From positions 965,857-1,029,856 of the forward strand of contig VZSR01000393.1 in NCBI GenBank assembly GCA_013398615.1: a stretch of 64,000 nucleotides of DNA. Reading direction: 5' to 3'. Shown piece after piece: positions 12,101 through 22,963 of this stretch. Every line of letters begins with the position of its first letter. Position 1 is the stretch's first letter. This DNA comes from Brachypodius melanocephalos (Eukaryota > Chordata > Aves > Passeriformes > Pycnonotidae). Made by a program: the position numbers and the translations under genes. Under the pieces are notes generated by a model, which saw nothing but the letters and a program-made list of their open reading frames with translations, was not told the DNA's origin and made no database searches.

Positions 12101-13500
12101 ACTGGTCCATCACAGAGACACACGCGTTTTTGGAAACTCCCAGAGAATTTCACTCTTTTTTCCACCCCCCTTCTCATGAGTCCAAGTCCCAAACCCACCC
12201 AAAAAGCCCAGGCCACTCATTCTCCCCAAGGATACTTCTCATTATCCAGCAATTCTGCTGCGAAGATGGGAAGTACCCATGCCCTGCTACCTCCAGAAGA
12301 GGGAAAAACAAACCCAAATCATAAGGTACAACTCCACAGAGCTCTCTGTTGAGGCAGGAGCTGTACTTCCACCAGCTGAGGAGCAGTTCCCTGTGAGATT
12401 CCATGCCCTGAGCAGCATCCATGTCACATGGGTCGAGGGTTAAGAGGGCAGGAGGCAGCCCCAAAAGCCTCACCTGTCTTGCTGTAGCGTGGCCAGGTGT
12501 TCTTGGGAGCCGTCAGCCACATGCTGCGGACGTACTGCCGCTGCCTTTGCCTTGGCCTGGGGAGGGGAACACACAGGTCACCACCTCTCTGCACTGACAG
12601 CAGGAAGAGGGATGAAACCATGTCAGAGGGAAAAATGAGATCCAATTTCTTCCCCACGGAGAGCTACACAGAGCTGAGCCCAGAGCTCTACGTTTGCCTT
12701 CAAGACACAACACACCTGTGCTCAGGCTGTGCCTTATGTGCACCATCTAGGCCAGCCAGTGCCTCCAGCATCTCCACTTCCCATGCTTCTCTCCCTGTTT
12801 TTATCTCTGCCAAGCTCTCAGCTGCCTCTGTGCTGCAAACAGCTTCCCAGGTCCAATTAGGAGAGCCCCACATCCCTCTGACTCATCCCTCTTCCCAGCA
12901 GGGGCTTCAAATGTCAACTGGATTAGTTTAAGCTGTACTCAAAAAATGCACAGTTTATTGGTTGAGGAGCAATTCAGGATCAAGGCTGCTCTGAGGGAGT
13001 CATGTCTCCTCAGAAGGGAATCACAGACTATCCTGAGCTGGAAAAGACCCACATGGATTATTAAGTCCAACTCCTGGCCCTGCACAGGACAATCCCAAGG
13101 GAGTGCAGTTTCTTCCTCAAGCACCAAATGCTCTTCCACAGACTCTGTCCCTCCTTCCACCTGCACTGCTCCAAGTTCAGACCATTCTTGGGTTTCCAAC
13201 CAGCCCATGAAAGTGGGGATTTTGTGGATGACAGTGAGCACAGTGCAGTGGATAAATACAAAGACATCACATCCAGGGAGCAACAGGTTCCCTGGGCCCC
13301 TGGAAGCAAGTGCATGAGACATGCTCAAAGTATTCAGGGTTCACTTTCTGTCCAGAGACACTGGAATGGCAACAAGGGATGAATGGTGGAGAAACAAATA
13401 AAATCTGTGTGTCTGCACTCTGTGAACTTGAGTGAAAGGACTTTGAAGGGTGGTTTGGAAATAAATGAGAGGGGAAAAGAGAAAAAAAAGCAAAAAAAAA

Positions 13501-13548
<48 letters not shown>

Positions 13549-16500
13549 AAATGCCAGTAAAAGCCTGGAGAAGTCTTTCTGCACCTTGTACATATTGCAG
13601 AAAATATTCCTCTGTCCCAATAAGCAGCTACTAAATGAGTGACAAACACTGAGCCCAGGATTACCTGCCCAGGTGTGGCACTGGGAACTCCATGAGGCCT
13701 GCCAAGGGCAGGACAGACACACCTCCTCGGATTTGGAAAGGGTTTCATATCAAATTCTGGACTAACCTCTGGTCCCCGAGCACAGCACGAGCCCCAAAAT
13801 ATCTCTTCAACTCATTCTCTGGATTCAGGTTTCTGAGAAGGTGGAAAGAAGAAAGAAAAGCTCCATCAGTTAAACAGTGCCACACTCAAGTCTCTCCCAG
13901 CACCCCAAAATGCCTCTGGAAAACCCCCAAACTGTCACACGCTCCCCACTGATCAGACACAGCATGGAGAAAGGAGACAAACTGCCAGAAGTGCAAGGGA
14001 AAGCCCTACTCCATCAGACAGCCTTTCTTCCTGTTTGCTCCAAAGCTGGGGAATACTGCTGCTGCCCTCTCCAGGGCAGCTGGAGCCTTAGCTGGGGTGT
14101 TCACGGGAGAAGCCTGGGCTCAGCAGCACAAGTGAATTCCATGTCAAGTTTTACACACCAGGGCTATTGGAAGGTCCCTCCGGAGACTAATCTGGTCCTG
14201 CCACCACCGCAAGCAGGCCTGGCAGCAGAGCCAAACACAGCTTCCAGAGGAGTGGACAGGAGCAGGGATGTGCACAGCCATCCCAACCCTTTCAACCAAG
14301 GCTGATCACACCGGGAAGATCAGATCCCACTGGGAAGCCCCCAGCTCCCTTCCTCAGGGAGCAGGTATCCTGTCACACCAAGGCCGGAGGCAGGTGGGAG
14401 CCAGCAGTACCTGTGCTCCACATAGAGCAGAGGGCGGCTGTCGGTGGTGATCCCTCCCTGGCTCTGAGGTGCCAGCCTGGGGTCCTCGATCCTCTCCAAA
14501 AGGCTGTCAATGTCTTCCAGGTCATTGTCTTCCTTAAGAAAGGCAAAGCCAAGGCATTTATTACAGGCTGAGTCACAGCAGCCTGCACAGACACATGCAG
14601 CTGCCTCCAGCTCATCCCCATCCCTGCGTGAGGGGCTGTGGCTCTTCAGAGAATCCCAGAATGGTTTAGCCTGGAAGAGACCTTTAAGCTCATCATGTTC
14701 TAACCTCTCCACAGGCAGGGACACCTTCCACCATCCCAGGTGTTCCAAGCTCCAGCTAACCTGGCCATGGACACTTCCAGGGATGGAGCAGCAACAGCTT
14801 CTCTGGGCACGCTGTGCCAGGGCGTCCCCACCCTCCTCACAGGGAAGAATTTCCTCCCAGTATCCCACCTAACCCTGCCCTCTGATAGTGGGAAGACATT
14901 TCCCCTTGGCCTGACACTCCAGGTCCTTGTCCAAAGACATTCAAAATATTTAAATAACCAGCCTTCACCCTCTACTTGGTGGAAACACCAAGTTACTGCT
15001 GTGAGCCTCATGACAAGGTCTCAAACACTCACATGACTTTAACCCAACTCTCCCATTCCTCGTTTTCCAACTATCCCAGGAATCCATCCAGCTGCTCACA
15101 CCCAATAGTTATATAACACTTTAACCCTGATTTCCCTCTATTTCCCCCCAACAAACAACAAGTGACACATTTCTTACGTGTCTGTTTCACATCCTCCTCA
15201 TGATATCCATGGGTGGAACACAGAATTCCATTCAGGACACCCAAGCAGCACTGCCAGCTTGCCTTTTCAAGCTAAATTTAGCCCCTGTGTGTGGAGTGTA
15301 CCCAGGAAAGGGATAATGTGCTCTGCACGGAAGTGCTGGAACAGAGCTTGTATTATCCCTCGCTGGCAAACCAAACTGCCTGAGTCTGGGTGTCCCCCCA
15401 GCCTCCAGCTGGCACATGTCCCCCTGCTGCTCAATATTCCTGGACTGGGAAAGGAAACAGGCTCTGCAAGAGGGTTCTCCACCTCAGAAACTCACTCCTG
15501 AGTGGAATTCCCAGGGAGGAGGTGGCCAACTGGGTGCTGGCACTGCCATCACAGCTTGGCCATTCCCTCCAGAATCTGGTGGCTCAGCAAGTTAAGCAAA
15601 GAGTCTCCCTGGAGTGAACAGGGAGGTTGGACTCCATGATCTGGGAGGTCTTTTCCAACCTTAAGGATTCTGTGGACACTTCAGACTCAAACCTCACCAG
15701 AAAGCCAGCTCTCACCTGAACCTCACTCCTACTGAATTAAGAAGATCAATGACTTTAATCCATCTGCTGCTTCCAGCTCTGGGGTCCCCAGCACTGGAAT
15801 GAGTCCAGAGAAGGCTACGGAGATGCTCCAAGGGCTGGAGCCCTTTTCAGTGCCTAAAGGGGCTCCAAGAGAGCTGGAGACAGCTCCAGGGACAGAGTGA
15901 CAGAACAGGTTGGACAGGCCTGGAGCAACCTGGTCTGATGGAAGGTCTCCCTGCCCATGGCAGGGGATAGAACGAGATGAGCTTTAAGGTCCCTTCCAAT
16001 CTGAACCATTCCAGAATTCCATGAGTCTAAAGAGGCTTCTTTAACTTTAAATTTCAAAATGGCTTTTTTGCCTTGAATTTCCCCTACAGTCACCTCAGAA
16101 CTCCCACTTTGCCAACCCCACTGGAGGAACCAGCCTGGTCCCTGGCTCAGAACACACACAGACATACCACAGTCTCTCCTGCTGAATTTTTCTTGGTTTT
16201 CCTTTTCTTTTTTTTCTTCCGTGGCTTGTTACTCGTTGCCAGCTGCAAAGACAAAGGGAAGAGCTGTCAGCATTCCCATGAACTGCAAGGGTGCCAGCTC
16301 TGTGGGAAGAAGAGCATTTCCCACAGGGATCAGCACACTGAGGGTCTTTAAACGAAACCACAATTCATCCTTTAGTGTTTGTTAGTGGGTGGAAATCAAG
16401 ATACAAGAAGAAAATGGAGGAAAGCATCAAAGATTCACAAAGAGTTAAACCTCAGCTGACTTTCACATCGATGTCTGAGGCTATGAAATCAGGAGAAAAA

Positions 16501-18538
16501 CAAGTTCAGCTGTGCCAGGTGTGGAGGAAACACTTCAGCATCCTTCAGTCCCCAGGACAGCTGCATGTCTGCTTTTCCAGGGAGCAGGACAGTTCCAAAC
16601 TTCATTCTCATTTCCACAGAAACCAACACCTGACAAAGGTCCCAGAGCCAGAGTGCCTCTCCCTGCAGATGCAACTGCTTCAGCTCAGGATGCTGGGAGG
16701 ATTCCCTAACTTGACTGGCCCAGCTGGGAAGCACATTTCCAGCATCTAGAAGGTAACTCAGCAAGGGATCACAGCATTATGGAATGGTTTGAGGTGGAAG
16801 TGACCTCAAAGTTTATCCAGCTCCTCCCCCGTGTCTAGGCAGGGACACCTTCCATTAGACCAGGTTGCTCCAAGCCTTGTCCTGGCTCTTCTGAAGAGCA
16901 GCAGCTGCCTGCCCAGGGCTCCCATGTCCTATCTGGAGCTCTGGGAGCACCCACAGGTGTGTCCTGCAGTGCAGGCACAGCAAACTCACCACGACAGGAT
17001 CCCTGGAGCCACTGCTCACACAGAGATCTGATATCTAGAGCACTCACAGCCCTTGGGCTGCCAGAGGCCACCAGCTCAGCTGGATTGCACACAGACAGTG
17101 GACTTTGCTCCTCTGCCACCAAAACCAGGGACACAAACCCCAAATGCAAAGGAAACTGAGACCAGGGGCCCTTTGCTCCCCAAACCCTCTTCTCTGGTGA
17201 GATCTGGGCTGGACCTGCCATGGAAAACTGTTAATTAAATGCCCCTTTCTATACAAAATCCTGCAAGGAGATGCTTCTGGGCTGATACAAACCACAGGAG
17301 GAATCTTGACACCCAATGACAACAAATTACTATGGGGAAGAAGAGGTTCAGTGTTCAGTTGACATTGCTTGAAGTCTTCACATCCCCCGTTCCAAAACAA
17401 ATGCCTCCTTGAGACCACTCCTCCCTGGCCCGACCTCAGTGCTCATGTGGACACAGCAAAACATCTTCCTTGGACATCTCCCCTCTTCAGCTGGAAAATC
17501 CCTCTGGACCCACAACCCCAGCCCTCAGCACCAAACTGCTCATCTTCCTCCAGATGTCAATTCCCAGGTTTGAGTGTGTGTCCCTCCCTGGACCCATGGG
17601 AGCAGTTACCGTTCTGTCCTGCTGCTCGGCCTCCTGCCCCTCTCTCTGTCCATCACCATCTGTCTGCTCAGTCACAGCCCCTTCCTTGTTCCTGTCCTTG
17701 CTCCCCTCCTGGCTCTCTCCTGCTGTGTCCTGCTCGCTGAGACGGGTGTCCGGTTGCTCCTCTCCGGCCGCCGGCTCATCCTCCGACTCCTCAGCTGGGA
17801 TCTGCAAACAGAGGGACAAGCTGCAGGGACAGGCCAGGGATAGAACTCCCCACGGATCTGATCCAACACTCCACCTGCAAACAGATGGAGATCTGGACAT
17901 CCCTCGTGTCAAGCATGTCACGCAGTGGCTGCCCGCACAGTCCCATGCACGTTTTCCACTCACCCACCATCCAAAGCGATCACTGCCACCCCAATCACTG
18001 ACCCCAAACCACTGCCACACCCACTGTCACCTCTGCCACCCCCACTGTGAGCCTTTCACAGTCACTGCCCCCCTGTTCCCTGCGGTCACCCCCAAACCCC
18101 GTCCACCTCTTGTCCCCAGGTCACTGTCACTCCAGCCACCCCCAGTGACTGTCACCTTAGCTGTCCCCCAAGTAAGTGTGCCCCAGCAGTGTCCCCAAAT
18201 GCTCACCCAGCTGTCACCCCGTCACTGCCCCGCAGTTATCCCTTCAGCAACTATCCCCCGGATGCCCCCCCAGAAACTCCCCTTGAGCCCCAGCTGTCCC
18301 CCAGCAACCGCTCCCCAACCGCTGCACCCCGGGGCCCCCCGGCTTTGCCCCCCCTCACCAGCTCGAAGCGGTTGCTGATGCCGGCGCGAGGCGGCCCGCG
18401 CGGCCCCTTCCCGGGGGCTGGCGGGGGTCCCCCCTCACGGGCGCGCTCCGGGCCGGGGTCGAGGCCCAGCTCGCCCAACCCCGGCCCCTCCTGGCCCCGC
18501 TGCTCCCCCCGCAGCCGCCTCAGGGCCCGGCGCGACAT
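3113..18538 (-). CDS. TCF25: TCF25 (NULP1), ribosome quality control complex subunit, 18 coding exons
   Basis: TCF25 is the vertebrate counterpart of yeast Rqc1. It works with the ligase Listerin and NEMF on stalled 60S subunits to direct ubiquitin chains onto nascent peptides, and was first described as a nuclear repressor. Coding exons on the minus strand: 18538–18359, 17801–17610, 16242–16168, 14532–14411, 13832–13767, 12556–12474, 12021–11891, 9493–9394, 9092–8999, 8212–8120, 7639–7534, 7222–7063, 5897–5810, 5250–5092, 4514–4424, 4220–4141, 3485–3413, 3274–3113. All donors are GT and phases join cleanly to 684 residues (human 676). Landmarks are the start MSRRALRRLRGEQRGQ, an acidic poorly conserved exon 2, the lysine-rich stretch KPRKKKKKRKTKK in exon 3, and the Tcf25-family core with WLTAPKNTWPRYSK, SMDPNNIV, PYHVDSLLQLSD, LEKRGCPRTALEFCK and QLPNFAFSVPLAYF. 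It ends in an acidic tail, GDGDWD. The start is the conserved MSRRAL methionine. Confidence 0.96.
3686..3809 (+). mobile_element. CR1 LINE 3' fragment
   Basis: The sequence carries the CR1 3'-UTR signature in sense orientation: GCTTGGAGCAA, GTGGAAGGTGTCCC and TTCCAACCCAAAC. It ends in an ATTCCAxxATTC-type tail. It lies in TCF25 intron 16, between exons 4220–4141 and 3485–3413. Confidence 0.8.
6440..6925 (-). mobile_element. CR1 LINE 3' fragment, antisense
   Basis: It begins with the inverted CR1 tail (AATCATGGAATCACAGAAT) and continues through CCAACCATTCCCGCAGCACTG. It reaches the more upstream CR1 segment with GAACCCAGAACTGCAC near 6860. At nearly 490 bases it is among the longest copies here. 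It lies in TCF25 intron 12, between exons 7222–7063 and 5897–5810. The far boundary is approximate. Confidence 0.75.
9961..9995. repeat. TAA/TAAA microsatellite
   Basis: A short run of TAATA, TAA and then TAAA units sits in the AT-rich part of TCF25 intron 7. Confidence 0.85.
11430..11850 (+). mobile_element. CR1 LINE fragment
   Basis: The part upstream of the CR1 3' UTR is recognisable. It has a transition from TGGACAGCATGG through GGAACAGTGGCTGGAA, CAGTTCTGGGCCCCTCA and TCCAGGGAAGGGCAATGGA to GGTCTGGAGCAGCAGAA. It is in sense orientation, antisense to TCF25, in intron 7. Confidence 0.75.
13018..13135 (-). mobile_element. CR1 LINE fragment, antisense
   Basis: It shows the inverted CR1 end AATCACAGACTATCCTGAG followed by AAGTCCAACTCCTGGCCC and TGCACAGGACAATCCC, a common CR1 subfamily terminus. 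It lies in TCF25 intron 5, between exons 13832–13767 and 12556–12474. Confidence 0.7.
13481..13544 (+). repeat. A-rich simple repeat
   Basis: About 64 bases are nearly pure A, broken by two GC interruptions at the left end. An AATAAA lies about 20 bases before it, at 13460–13465. It could therefore be the tail of an old retrocopy on the plus strand, but no parent gene is recognisable to its left. Confidence 0.85.
14648..14945 (-). mobile_element. CR1 LINE 3' fragment, antisense
   Basis: It carries the inverted CR1 signature CAGAATGGTTTAGCCTGGAA, ACCTTCCACCATCCCAGG, CTTCCAGGGATGGAGC and TTTCCTCCCAGTATCC. It lies in TCF25 intron 3, beginning about 115 bases upstream of exon 14532–14411. Confidence 0.85.
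15600..15678 (+). mobile_element. Short CR1-like terminus
   Basis: The segment GGTTGGACTCCATGATCTGG followed by CTTTTCCAACCTTAAGGATT resembles another CR1 subfamily 3' end. Only the last 80 bases or so are present, in TCF25 intron 3. Confidence 0.6.
15778..16030 (+). mobile_element. CR1 LINE 3' fragment
   Basis: Sense-oriented CR1 with CCAGAGAAGGCTACGGAG, GGAGCAACCTGGTCTGATGG, CTGCCCATGGCAGGGG and a CCATTCCAGAATTCCATGA tail. It lies about 140 bases from TCF25 exon 3. Confidence 0.8.
16768..16890 (-). mobile_element. CR1 LINE 3' fragment, antisense
   Basis: Inverted CR1 end with GATCACAGCATTATGGAATGG, GGCAGGGACACCTTCCATTA and GACCAGGTTGCTCCAAGCC. It lies in TCF25 intron 2. Confidence 0.78.
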
Positions 18539-18539
18539 C

Positions 18540-18640
18540 GCCCCCACCCGCTCCGCGCCTGCGCCCGAACTGCGCCTGCGCGCCCGCCCCGCGCCGGCCG
18601 CGCCCACTCCCACCGCGCGCATCCATTGGCTGATGCTAAG
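18540..18640 (-). promoter_or_regulatory. CpG-rich TCF25 promoter
   Basis: Just upstream of the TCF25 ATG there are two NRF1-like GCGCCTGCGC palindromic cores (near 18555 and 18572). A CCAAT box read on the minus strand (ATTGG at 18625–18629) lies about 90 bases before the ATG. The region is extremely GC- and CpG-rich and has no TATA box, as expected for a housekeeping gene. Transcription starts cannot be placed. Confidence 0.6.
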
Positions 18641-18742
18641 CAGGCCACGCCCCCTGCGCACCGCGATCTCCGTCCCGGAACGGGAGCGTGGGAACGGGGC
18701 GGTCCCTGCGCGGGGCACGGCCCCGGGACACGCGTGGGGACC

Positions 18743-18797
18743 GAGGGACAGGCTGCGGACAGAGGGACAGGCTGCGGACAGAGGGACAGGCTGCGGT
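18743..18797. repeat. 19-base tandem repeat
   Basis: The unit GAGGGACAGGCTGCGGACA occurs almost 2.9 times in perfect tandem, in the short spacer between the TCF25 promoter and the SPIRE2 3' end. Confidence 0.9.
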
Positions 18798-19037
18798 GGG
18801 CTCGCGGCTGGGAGCGCGCAGGGAGTGCGGGGGAGGGCGTGGGAATGGGGAGCGGGATGTTCCCACGGTGCCGTGCGGGGTCACGGGTGGGCACAGCCCG
18901 CGGGGGGAGAGGGATGGCGGTGGGAGATGTGCACGATGAAATGGAGTGCCCCGATACCCTCACACCCCGCAGCACCCTTCACCCCGCTCCCCCGTCCACT
19001 CAGGAGCAGGCACGCGGCCCCAGGGCAGCCCAGCGGG

Positions 19038-19043
19038 TTTATT
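19038..19043 (-). terminator. Poly(A) signal of SPIRE2
   Basis: AATAAA on the minus strand lies about 375 bases past the SPIRE2 stop codon. It places the SPIRE2 transcript end roughly 480 bases upstream of the TCF25 ATG, so the two same-strand genes are tightly packed. Confidence 0.7.
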
Positions 19044-19353
19044 ATGGAGGGGACATACAGAACAGCCATGCCAGCCCAGGGCACCGGGCACCCCGGCACA
19101 GCCAGGGCTTGGCACAGAAGCGGGGCCGGGGGGCGAACGCAGGGGCTGTGCTTGTTCCACAGCAGGATCCATCCCCCAAGAGCTGCCTCGCAGCGGGATC
19201 CGTCCTCCCGGGCGCTGCAGGCGTCCTACAGCAGGATCCATCCCTTCTGGCAGGGACAGAAGAGAATGGCTGGGACAGCGGGAACGGCTCCTTTTGCCCC
19301 CTGGTCCATAATGTATATAAATATAGAAGCTGTGTGTATCCATCCTATGTATA

Positions 19354-19361
19354 TATGTACA
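19354..19361 (-). promoter_or_regulatory. Putative Pumilio response element in SPIRE2 3' UTR
   Basis: On the minus strand this reads TGTACATA, an exact match to the PUM consensus UGUANAUA. It lies about 60 bases after the SPIRE2 stop, in a locally AT-rich island of an otherwise GC-rich 3' UTR. Binding is inferred from the motif only. Confidence 0.4.
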
Positions 19362-19416
19362 TCGCGGGGCTGTGCCGGGGTGACCGGCACCCCCGTGGCG
19401 ACCATCAGCCGGCCCT

Positions 19417-22400
19417 TCACTTGAGCCACGCGTCGCTGTAGAGGGAGCGGGCCTTGGCGTGGCGCCGGGACGCGGCGCTGGCGTTGAGGACGGCCACGCT
19501 GCGGCGGCTGGAGCTGACCACGTCGGTGACGAAGCCGGCGCAGTCGGAGCAGACGTCGCGCAGGACCGAGCCCTGGGCGTAGATGTGCGGGAATTCCTCC
19601 TCCACCCGGCGCCAGCACGGCCCCGAGAGCGAGCTGCAGCACAGGGCACCCCGTCAGCCCCCGCCGGCGGAGGAGGAGGAAGGGAGAGGGGGAGAAAGGC
19701 TCAGGGACTCACTGGAAGGGCTCCCTCCGGCGCAGCGGCGGGGCCTTAGACAGCAGCGAGCCGGGCAGGCTCTCGAAGCCCAGCGCGTAGACGGGGATGT
19801 GAGCCAGCTTCTTGGAAGGCATCTTCATCTGCCGGGATGCGAGAGTCAGGGCGGGATAGGACAGGGACGGGGATGGGATAGGACAGGGTTGGGATAGGGA
19901 TAGGGCACACAGGGATGGGGATGGGTCAGAGATAGAGGTACAGCGGCAAGGCAGGACAGGAGTGGAGTGGGATGAGGCAGGGACAGGGACAAGATGGGGC
20001 AGGAGAGGGACAGGGCAAGGGGCAGGGACACAGTGACACTGCCCAGAGTCAGTCCCTTACCTTTAGGCTGCAGGAGCTACAGACAGACCTGGGGACAATG
20101 AGAGAGGTGGGTGAGAGGGACCATTGTGGGGACCCTGCTGCTGCCCTCCCAGCCCTGTGACATGGCACAGCATGGCACAGTTTGGCACAGCATGGCACAG
20201 TTTGGCACAGTGCTCACCGCTTGCAGAAGAAACACGACGCAGGCCAGGAAAAGAGAGGAAACTTGGCCCTGCAGCAGCAGCAGACCTGTGGGCAGAGCAG
20301 GTTGAGCTGGGGGTGAGTGGATGGGGACACATGGCCCCCAGTCTCTCCAGCCCCCCATCCCCATTCCCACCTTTCCCCTCCGCAGGCTGCTGTACAGCTC
20401 CTTGCTCTGCAGGAACTTCTCCATCTCAGCCTTGACCAGCACCCTGCGCACGTTGATCATCTCCTCCACAGTCAGGGCCAGGCTCTCCACAGGGTGGCTG
20501 AACTCCTGCGGGACAGGAGGGAATGTCACATCGGCCTATGTCACAGGACATGATCCGGAGCACTCTTGTGCCACAGCAGAGCGTCTGAATATTGGCAGAG
20601 CATCCCTGGCATAGGCAAAGTGTCCCAGGAGACGCAGAGTATCTCTGTCCCCAGCCACCACATGTCCTCATGCCAGGCTGTCATGTGCCCATGGTCATGC
20701 TTGCCTGGTATCCCCAGCCCCAGTTCCCAGCTGGTGTCCCCAGAACCCACCAGCCAGAGGTGCTTGGAGCTACTGGCAGGGGCAGCACTGGATCCATCCT
20801 CTGGCCTCTCCTCCACAGCGCCGAGGGCAGCCCGAGGTACTGCTGGACCGTCTGGCAGAGGGTGGCAGCTGGCAGGGACAGAACCTGCAGGGGAGGGACA
20901 GGGAGGCCATGGCAAGGACATGTTGCCATGTGTCACCACTGCTGAAAGGCATGGCACAGACCCCTTGGGGACAGGGACATGGGGCCCCTTGGCCATACCT
21001 GAGCGGGGCCGGGGCTCGGGCTGCAGTGGCTCTGGGTCCTGAGGCTCAGCCTGGTCACCCCCCAGCTGGCTCTGCAGCTGTGCCAGGTCCTGCTCAGAGA
21101 AGGAGCGATCCCTCTTCAGTGGCACCTCCGTGGCCGGAGAGTCCTCGTCCTGCAAGGCCATGGGCACTGTGTCACCAAGGGCACCCCAGCACCCCCCGTG
21201 CATCCCCACCTCTGCAGGTTCTGCCTTGCCTCGGAGAGGTTCATCTCCTCCATCTCGGCCAGGGTGGGTGCCTTGAGCAGGACGCGTGGCCGTGGGCGCA
21301 CAGGCACGGCGCTGGCCGGGCACCGGGACAGCTCGAGGCAGGAGCTGGAGCTCAGGTGGCCGGCACAGGCGTGTGGGATGCAGGGCAAGGAGCTGTATCC
21401 TGTGGAGGGACAGGCTCAGTGCCATGGGGATGGGCACACAGGTGACACAGCACAGCGGAGACGGGACACCGGTACCTTTCTGCTCCACGGGCCGGAGCTT
21501 CCTCTCCTGCCTGATCTCCTCCAGGATCTTCTCATGGAGCGTCCTCTGCTTCTGGGGCAGCGGCCGCAGCCGCCGTTCTGATGCCTGCAGGATGCACATG
21601 TGGGACCTCAGGTGTGGCTGTGGCTCAGGGATGGCACCCATGGGACCCACCAACACTGTCATACCAGACAGGTAGCCCGGTGCTGCCACTCACCTGCTTC
21701 AGGGGAGGCCGGGAGCGGATGAAGTCAAGTATGAGCTCATGGGCATCTTTCTTCACCCGAGGGGGGATGTCTCCATCCACCTGGGGAGGGAAGGGGGTCA
21801 GTGCTGGGCTGGAGAGTGGCAGGATGGAGGGTGAGAGGCTGGCACAGTGGCCACGCTCACCATGACCTTGCGCAGTTTGTAGTTGCGGGCACGGATGTCC
21901 TGCATGAGCATCTCGAAGGGAGTGAGCTGGTACTCAGTGGGCAGAGGGTTGAACTGCTTCTCCTGCACCTTCTTCAGCTTCACCCCGTGCCGCAGCTCCC
22001 GCATCAGCTGCACCCACAGCCGGGCCTGGGGGGGACACAGACATGGCATCAGCACCCGCCCATGCCCAGCACAGCCCCCGTGCCCGGCCACACCGCCGTA
22101 CCCAGTCTGTGTTGCGCAGGTTGCCCAGCTCTGCCGCCGGCCGCTCCTCCTCTTCCTCATCCTCCTTCAGCTTCTGCAGTAGCTGTTGAGGCACAAGATG
22201 CACTGAGGTGCACCCCAGTTCCTGATTCCCGGCCAGCATAGTCTGGGAGAGGCTGTACAGCCAAACACCGGCACCAGCAGCCCTGGCTGGGATGGGCAGA
22301 GGGGGCACCACAGCCTGCCCAGTCCCTCGTCACTGCAGGTGGTTTCCCCAGCAGGGCAGTGGTGCCAGCGTGGACCCACGCTCACCTCCTTGGCATCGCG

Positions 22401-22963
22401 GATCTTGGCGAGGAAGGCCATGAGCTCCACGGTCTCTGCGAAGAGGGCGCGGCAGACAGCCTGGTAGTGCGCCGGGGCGCCAGCAGGGTCGGCCAGGCGG
22501 GCGGCACAGCAGCGCATGGCCTGGCCGAAGGTGCGCACCGAGCGAGGCGGCCCCTCGCCCCCCTCCTCCTCCTCATCATGCCCCCCATAGCCCTCGTCGG
22601 CCGTGGCGCAGCCGCTGTCCTCGGAGTCGCTGTTGGTCATCAGGTCGATGAGCTGCTCCAGGCGCGGGCTCAGCTCCCGCTCCTCGTTCTCGTCCAGTCC
22701 CCAGTCCAGCGCCCGGTACACAGCAAAGCCCAGCGACTGCACCATCTGCGGGGGACAGCACCGGCTGGGGACCGCAGGCACCCTGGCACCAGCGTCCCCG
22801 CCCGCTCCTGGGTGCTGGGTCCCGTCCCCGGACCTGTGACCCCCGGGCGAGGGGGGCAGGCGGGCCGTGCCCAGCCTACACCGGGCTGTGATGGCAGACG
22901 GGGCAGGTCACCGGCCCCCACGTACCTGGGCTTCGGCGGAGGGCGTCAGCAGCGCGGGCAGGT
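19417..22963 (-). CDS. SPIRE2: SPIRE2, actin nucleation factor; 14 visible coding exons, 5' exon missing
   Basis: Spire-2 nucleates actin filaments with FMN-family formins on Rab11/myosin V vesicles. Coding exons on the minus strand: 22963–22926, 22745–22386, 22182–22102, 22025–21861, 21780–21694, 21584–21476, 21399–21230, 21149–20999, 20884–20751, 20505–20371, 20285–20218, 20088–20061, 19828–19713, 19633–19417 (stop 19419–19417). The 618 visible residues equal the human protein without its first ~96. The second half of the formin-binding KIND domain is in exon 22745–22386 (VQSLGFAVYRALDWGL, SVRTFGQAMRCCAARL). WH2 actin-binding units follow (WVQLMRELRHGVKLKKV; LMQDIRARNYKLRKV; LHEKILEEIRQERKLRPV). 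The Spir box (ALTVEEMINVRRVLVKAEM) leads into a FYVE-like zinc finger (VCCCCRAKF, CFFCKR, VCSSC) split by a 28-base exon. The intron after 21230 starts with GC rather than GT. The first visible exon begins in phase 1, so an upstream exon with the start codon is required. Confidence 0.94.
19845..20040. repeat. Purine-rich GGGAYRGGGAC simple repeat filling a SPIRE2 intron
   Basis: Nearly the whole 232-base intron between exons 20088–20061 and 19828–19713 consists of variants of GGGATAGGGACAGG. On the transcribed strand this is a long pyrimidine tract, leaving little ordinary intron sequence. Confidence 0.75.
20160..20212. repeat. GGCACAGYWT tandem repeat
   Basis: About five copies of a 10-base unit alternate TGGCACAGCA with TGGCACAGTT, ending right beside the donor of SPIRE2 exon 20285–20218. 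Confidence 0.85.

Noticed and set aside
17470..19424. Long plus-strand open frames (about 300 and 410 codons) over the TCF25 first exons and promoter
   Set aside because: They run through the TCF25 exons on the opposite strand and the CpG island. GC-rich DNA with few stop codons explains them; they have Pro/Arg/Ser-rich low-complexity translations and no homology I know.
20541..21689. A single minus-strand open frame of 382 codons in SPIRE2
   Set aside because: It merges true exons (21584–21476, 21149–20999) with intron sequence and reads parts in the wrong frame. The spliced model with consensus boundaries fits the Spire family far better.
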